Part shown: piece after piece, positions 60,190 to 62,822 of the stretch
Position numbering within the stretch: position 1 is the stretch's first letter
Layout: each line of letters begins with the position of its first letter
Source of the DNA: Lapidilactobacillus achengensis
Lineage (GTDB): Bacteria > Bacillota > Bacilli > Lactobacillales > Lactobacillaceae
DNA length: 62,822 bases
NCBI RefSeq assembly: GCF_003946655.1
Contig: NZ_RHOV01000015.1
Coordinates: 1 to 62,822 of the forward strand
Direction: 5' to 3'
Notes under the pieces: generated by a model
Told to the model about the DNA's origin: nothing
The model's database searches: none
Seen by the model: the letters and a program-made list of their open reading frames with translations, nothing else
Made by a program: the position numbers and the translations under genes

Positions 60190-61209
60190 ATGTTAACAGA
60201 AACTGAATTACGCGCATTGAAGAAAGTGGAGCTGCATTGCCATTTGGACGGCTCGCTGCCACTACCCACCATCCATCGACTGGCCGCTATGGCGCATCTT
60301 TACCTGCCACAGGATGATCAAGAATTACGGAAACTGGTTAGTGTTACAGAAGACGCCAAGGACCTAATGGATTACTTGCGCCGCTTCGACGTGGTGCTGC
60401 CGTTGCTTCAAACCGCACCGGCGCTAGAGTTAGCGGCTCACGACCTGATCGGCCAGTGCGCCGCGGAAAATGTCCGCTACATCGAAGTCCGCTACGCCCC
60501 AGATCTCACCACCGAACAGGGTTTGACCGTGACGGAAAGCATCGAGGCCGTCTTGCGCGGCTTAGCGAAAGGCCGCGCCGAGTTCGGTGTGGATTCCGGT
60601 TTGCTGGTCTGCGCCATGCGCCAATTCCCGCTGGCTCAAGGCGAGAAAATGTTCGACCAAGCTTTACCATACTTAGGGCAAGGCCTAGTCGGGGGCGACT
60701 TTGCTGGCGATGAGGCTGGTTTTGGCACCGAAGTCATCACCCCAGCCATTAAATACGCAGAAGGATTGGATTTACCTTTAACCGTTCACGCCGGCGAAAG
60801 CCACTGCGCCCACAACGTCATTGCCGCGCTGGCCCTTCAGATCCGCCGCATCGGCCACGGCGTCGCGCTGGCCGGTCACCCCGATTTTCAAAAAACTTTC
60901 GCCCAAGCTGGCGCAACCATTGAAATGTGCTTGACCAGTAACCTGCAAACCAAAGCAATCAGCGACGTGACCCATTATCCAGTCGCCGAATTTCTGGCTG
61001 CGGGCATGAAAATCACGATCAACACAGATAATCGCACGGTTTCTAACACAGATCTGACCAAAGAATACGGGCTATGGCAACAGTATTTTGGCATCACCAA
61101 GGCTCAGTTCTTGCAGTTCAATCTCAATGCGATCAACGCCGCCTACTGTCCGCCGGCGGTACGCGAGCAGGTTGTCGCGGAATTGCAGGCCAATTATTCC
61201 GGTAAGTAA
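60190..61209 (+). CDS. add: Adenosine deaminase
   Basis: 339 aa. Zinc and catalytic motifs in order: ELHCHLDGS (His-x-His), HAGE with the catalytic Glu, the RIGHGVAL His, and INTDNRTVS with the metal-binding Asp. It converts adenosine and deoxyadenosine to (deoxy)inosine, the substrate of DeoD. This would matter if the Asn204 DeoD cannot use adenosine directly. AGGTGG before the ATG at 60190. Confidence 0.95.
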   Translation: MLTETELRALKKVELHCHLDGSLPLPTIHRLAAMAHLYLPQDDQELRKLVSVTEDAKDLMDYLRRFDVVLPLLQTAPALELAAHDLIGQCAAENVRYIEVRYAPDLTTEQGLTVTESIEAVLRGLAKGRAEFGVDSGLLVCAMRQFPLAQGEKMFDQALPYLGQGLVGGDFAGDEAGFGTEVITPAIKYAEGLDLPLTVHAGESHCAHNVIAALALQIRRIGHGVALAGHPDFQKTFAQAGATIEMCLTSNLQTKAISDVTHYPVAEFLAAGMKITINTDNRTVSNTDLTKEYGLWQQYFGITKAQFLQFNLNAINAAYCPPAVREQVVAELQANYSGK

Positions 61210-61221
61210 TGCTGGAAATAT

Positions 61222-62607
61222 TTTTGATTGCTTGCTTGCAGATGTGGTAGGGTGTTGCGCGTGAGCGCAACCGGCTGGGACTGCTGATGCGGACTGGAAC
61301 GTGGTGGGCACTGTTTTGAGCCAATCCGCAAAACCCGCGGCTTGTCTCAAAATCAGGCCTTGTCCTAAGCGGCAAAGCCGCCAAGGACAATTTCACCACT
61401 GAGCCGCGCAGTCCCAGCCGGTTGCTGAACAGAATTGAGCCTATCTGCAATCGAGGCGAAGGATTTGACGAAGTGCTTTTGCAAGCTAGGGGTCAAACAA
61501 TTGCCCCTTTTTTGTGGTGGTACGGCAATACCAACGGATTCCGGAAGTCTTGAAAGTGTGCTGGGAGTTGGTGGAGACGCAGCCGCCAAGGACAATTTCA
61601 CCACTGAAACGTGTTCGCCGACCTAGCTTCTTCCGCTTAGCTACGCAACTATTCCGGAGCCACAAACTAGCCTCCAAAATAGTTACTAGGCTAATGCTCA
61701 GAAGCTGATCAGGTCAGCTCTCACCCTTGTTAGAGCCGCGCAGTCCCAGCCGGTTGCTAGGCAGAATTGAGTCTATCTGCAATCGAAGCGAAGGATTCGA
61801 CGAAGTGCTTTTGCAAGTGCGGTGGTCAAACAATTGCCCTTTTTGTGGTGGTACGGCAATGCCCACAGATTCCGGAAGCGCTGTGCTTAATTGCAGGGGT
61901 GGGTTTCGATGGGGACGCAACCGCCTCAGGACGTTTGTCGTGGCTGGAACGTGGTGGGCGTCGTTTGAAGCCAATTCCAAAAGCGGGAATTGTCTTCAAA
62001 TCGAGCCTTATTCTAAGCGATAAATCGCTAAGAATAATCTCACCGCTGAGCCACACGTCCTGAGGCGGTTGCTGGGCAGAATTGAGCCTATCTGCAATCG
62101 AAGTTGGGTACCTGACGAAGTTCTTTTGCAAGCTAGAGGTCAAACAATTCCCACTATTTTAGTGGTACGGCAATACCAACGGATTTGGATTAGAAGGTCG
62201 GGACACTTTGAGTAGACCGAATATCTTTACCCGCTTTCTTACCAACCTTTGGTGAAATCGACCGATTCAGTTGATTCACCGAAAACTAGGTCTGTTCATC
62301 AGACGAACTGCGCTGGTGTCACCAATTTAAAGCTAGTGACCACTAACCACGGCCGTCAACTGCGGGGCTCCCATCAATTGACCATAGCTTGCCAAATGGC
62401 GTGAGTGCTCAAACGGCTGTTAAAACGTTGAGCGGCTGGAGCGGAGAAATTCGGGGTGAGATCGCCGTGAAATTGTCCTTGGCGGCTCTGCCGCTTAGGA
62501 CAAGGCTCAGCTTTGAGATTCGCGCGGGTTTCGCGAAGCTCAAAGTGACGCCCACAGCGAGCTCACCCCGAATTTCGCAGCGCAAGCTGCGCACAATCTA
62601 CTTTTAC
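61222..62607 (+). repeat. Structured repeat island 11 (three joined units)
   Basis: First L: closing stem 61267-61284 with 61408-61425. A short M follows, then the right part of another L (about 61575-61760) interrupted by an S element. Another short M leads into a third L (61917-61933 with 62056-62072, the GCAACCGCCTCAGGACG type), a full M and a complete R (62446-62460 with 62562-62576). The island thus holds two different L stem sequences side by side. It begins 13 bp after the add stop. Confidence 0.9.
61606..61726 (+). mobile_element. S element (MITE-like) inside an L domain
   Basis: Starts GAAACGTGTTCGCCGACC like the copy at 43693, with stems GACCTAGCTTCT/AGAAGCTGATCAGGTC (with a small bulge) and ACTATT/AATAGT. 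It separates CACCACT from GAGCCGCGCAG, which are adjacent in intact L domains. Six extra bases (TTGTTA) follow; no direct repeat is seen. Confidence 0.75.
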
Positions 62608-62822
62608 CAGCCCAGCCCAGCCCAAGTCGCGACAAGTTTGCCAAACCCAAGCACCAAAGCAGTGCGGAAATCAAAGATGGCGTCAAGTTAACGTGGGTTT
62701 TAGTAATAAAGATATTTGCTAGAATTATCTGAATACTGATGGCACCAATCTGGCTGTTAGTACATACTGACTATTTTTTCTCACGTTACTGATTCAATGT
62801 GTGATTCCGTGTTGCCACTCTC
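62608..62822. other. Right edge of the window
   Basis: Unique sequence, AT-rich towards the end. No gene start or repeat domain was recognised. Confidence 0.4.

Noticed and set aside
1-62822. CRISPR array, tRNA or rRNA genes
   Set aside because: No regularly spaced short repeats with unique spacers and no tRNA cloverleaf or rRNA sequence were recognised. The Thr-Asp-Pro and Lys-Thr repeats are protein-coding.

Overview
The window looks like chromosomal DNA of a lactobacillus (Lactobacillaceae), probably one of the higher-GC lineages such as Lacticaseibacillus or Schleiferilactobacillus. The evidence is the gene content: a class Ib ribonucleotide reductase nrdHIEF set, C69 dipeptidase, LPXTG leucine-rich-repeat surface proteins, PTS and ABC beta-galactoside systems, AsnB and BrnQ. 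CcpA-type cre sites and frequent TTG starts agree. The genus is an inference; no rRNA or other marker gene is present.

Layout. 0.6-1.4 kb: deoD. 1.5-7.1 kb: a ROK regulator divergent from an operon of PTS EIIC, GH35 beta-galactosidase and a DUF7916-like TIM barrel. 7.4-9.7 kb: ABC exporter pair. 10.5-13.4 kb: DinG/XPD-like helicase with an N-terminal nuclease-like domain. 13.6-16.1 kb: a small secreted or membrane protein and a gluconokinase. 16.9-24.1 kb: three tandem paralogous LRR/Ig-like surface proteins. 25.0-27.3 kb: P-type cation ATPase. 28.2-35.0 kb: LacI regulator divergent from an ABC transporter/GH42 beta-galactosidase operon (gan-like). 35.2-41.7 kb: dipeptidase, orphan sugar-binding lipoprotein, a protein with a Lys/Thr histone-like tail, CmpB-like membrane protein, VanZ-like protein. 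42.1-47.0 kb: nrdF, nrdE, nrdI, nrdH. 48.2-53.5 kb: aminotransferase/LysR pair, membrane protein, BrnQ. 54.5-61.2 kb: asnB, a small DUF2187-like protein, guanylate-kinase-like protein, pdp, add. The functional themes are beta-galactoside catabolism (two separate systems) and nucleotide salvage and dNTP synthesis (deoD, pdp, add, nrd, gmk-like).

The outstanding feature is a family of long, non-coding, highly structured interspersed repeats. Eleven islands, about 8.6 kb or roughly one seventh of the window, lie strictly between genes. A complete unit is about 730 bp: a left hairpin domain (L), a middle (M) and a right hairpin domain (R). L and R are inverted relatives of each other. Each is a long outer stem closing over two hairpins (a three-way-junction shape). 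Between copies the stems change sequence on both arms at once, so pairing is kept, and a single T/T mismatch inside one hairpin stays at the same place. The R domain can be swapped for a different domain (T) between fixed flanks. A third element (S, about 121 bp) is inserted in one T domain with a 7-bp direct repeat on each side. I do not recognise this family. It is my candidate for the undescribed system.

Limits: everything was read by eye. No folding, covariation statistics or database search was run. Domain names come from recognised motifs. Promoters, operators and terminators are pattern calls.
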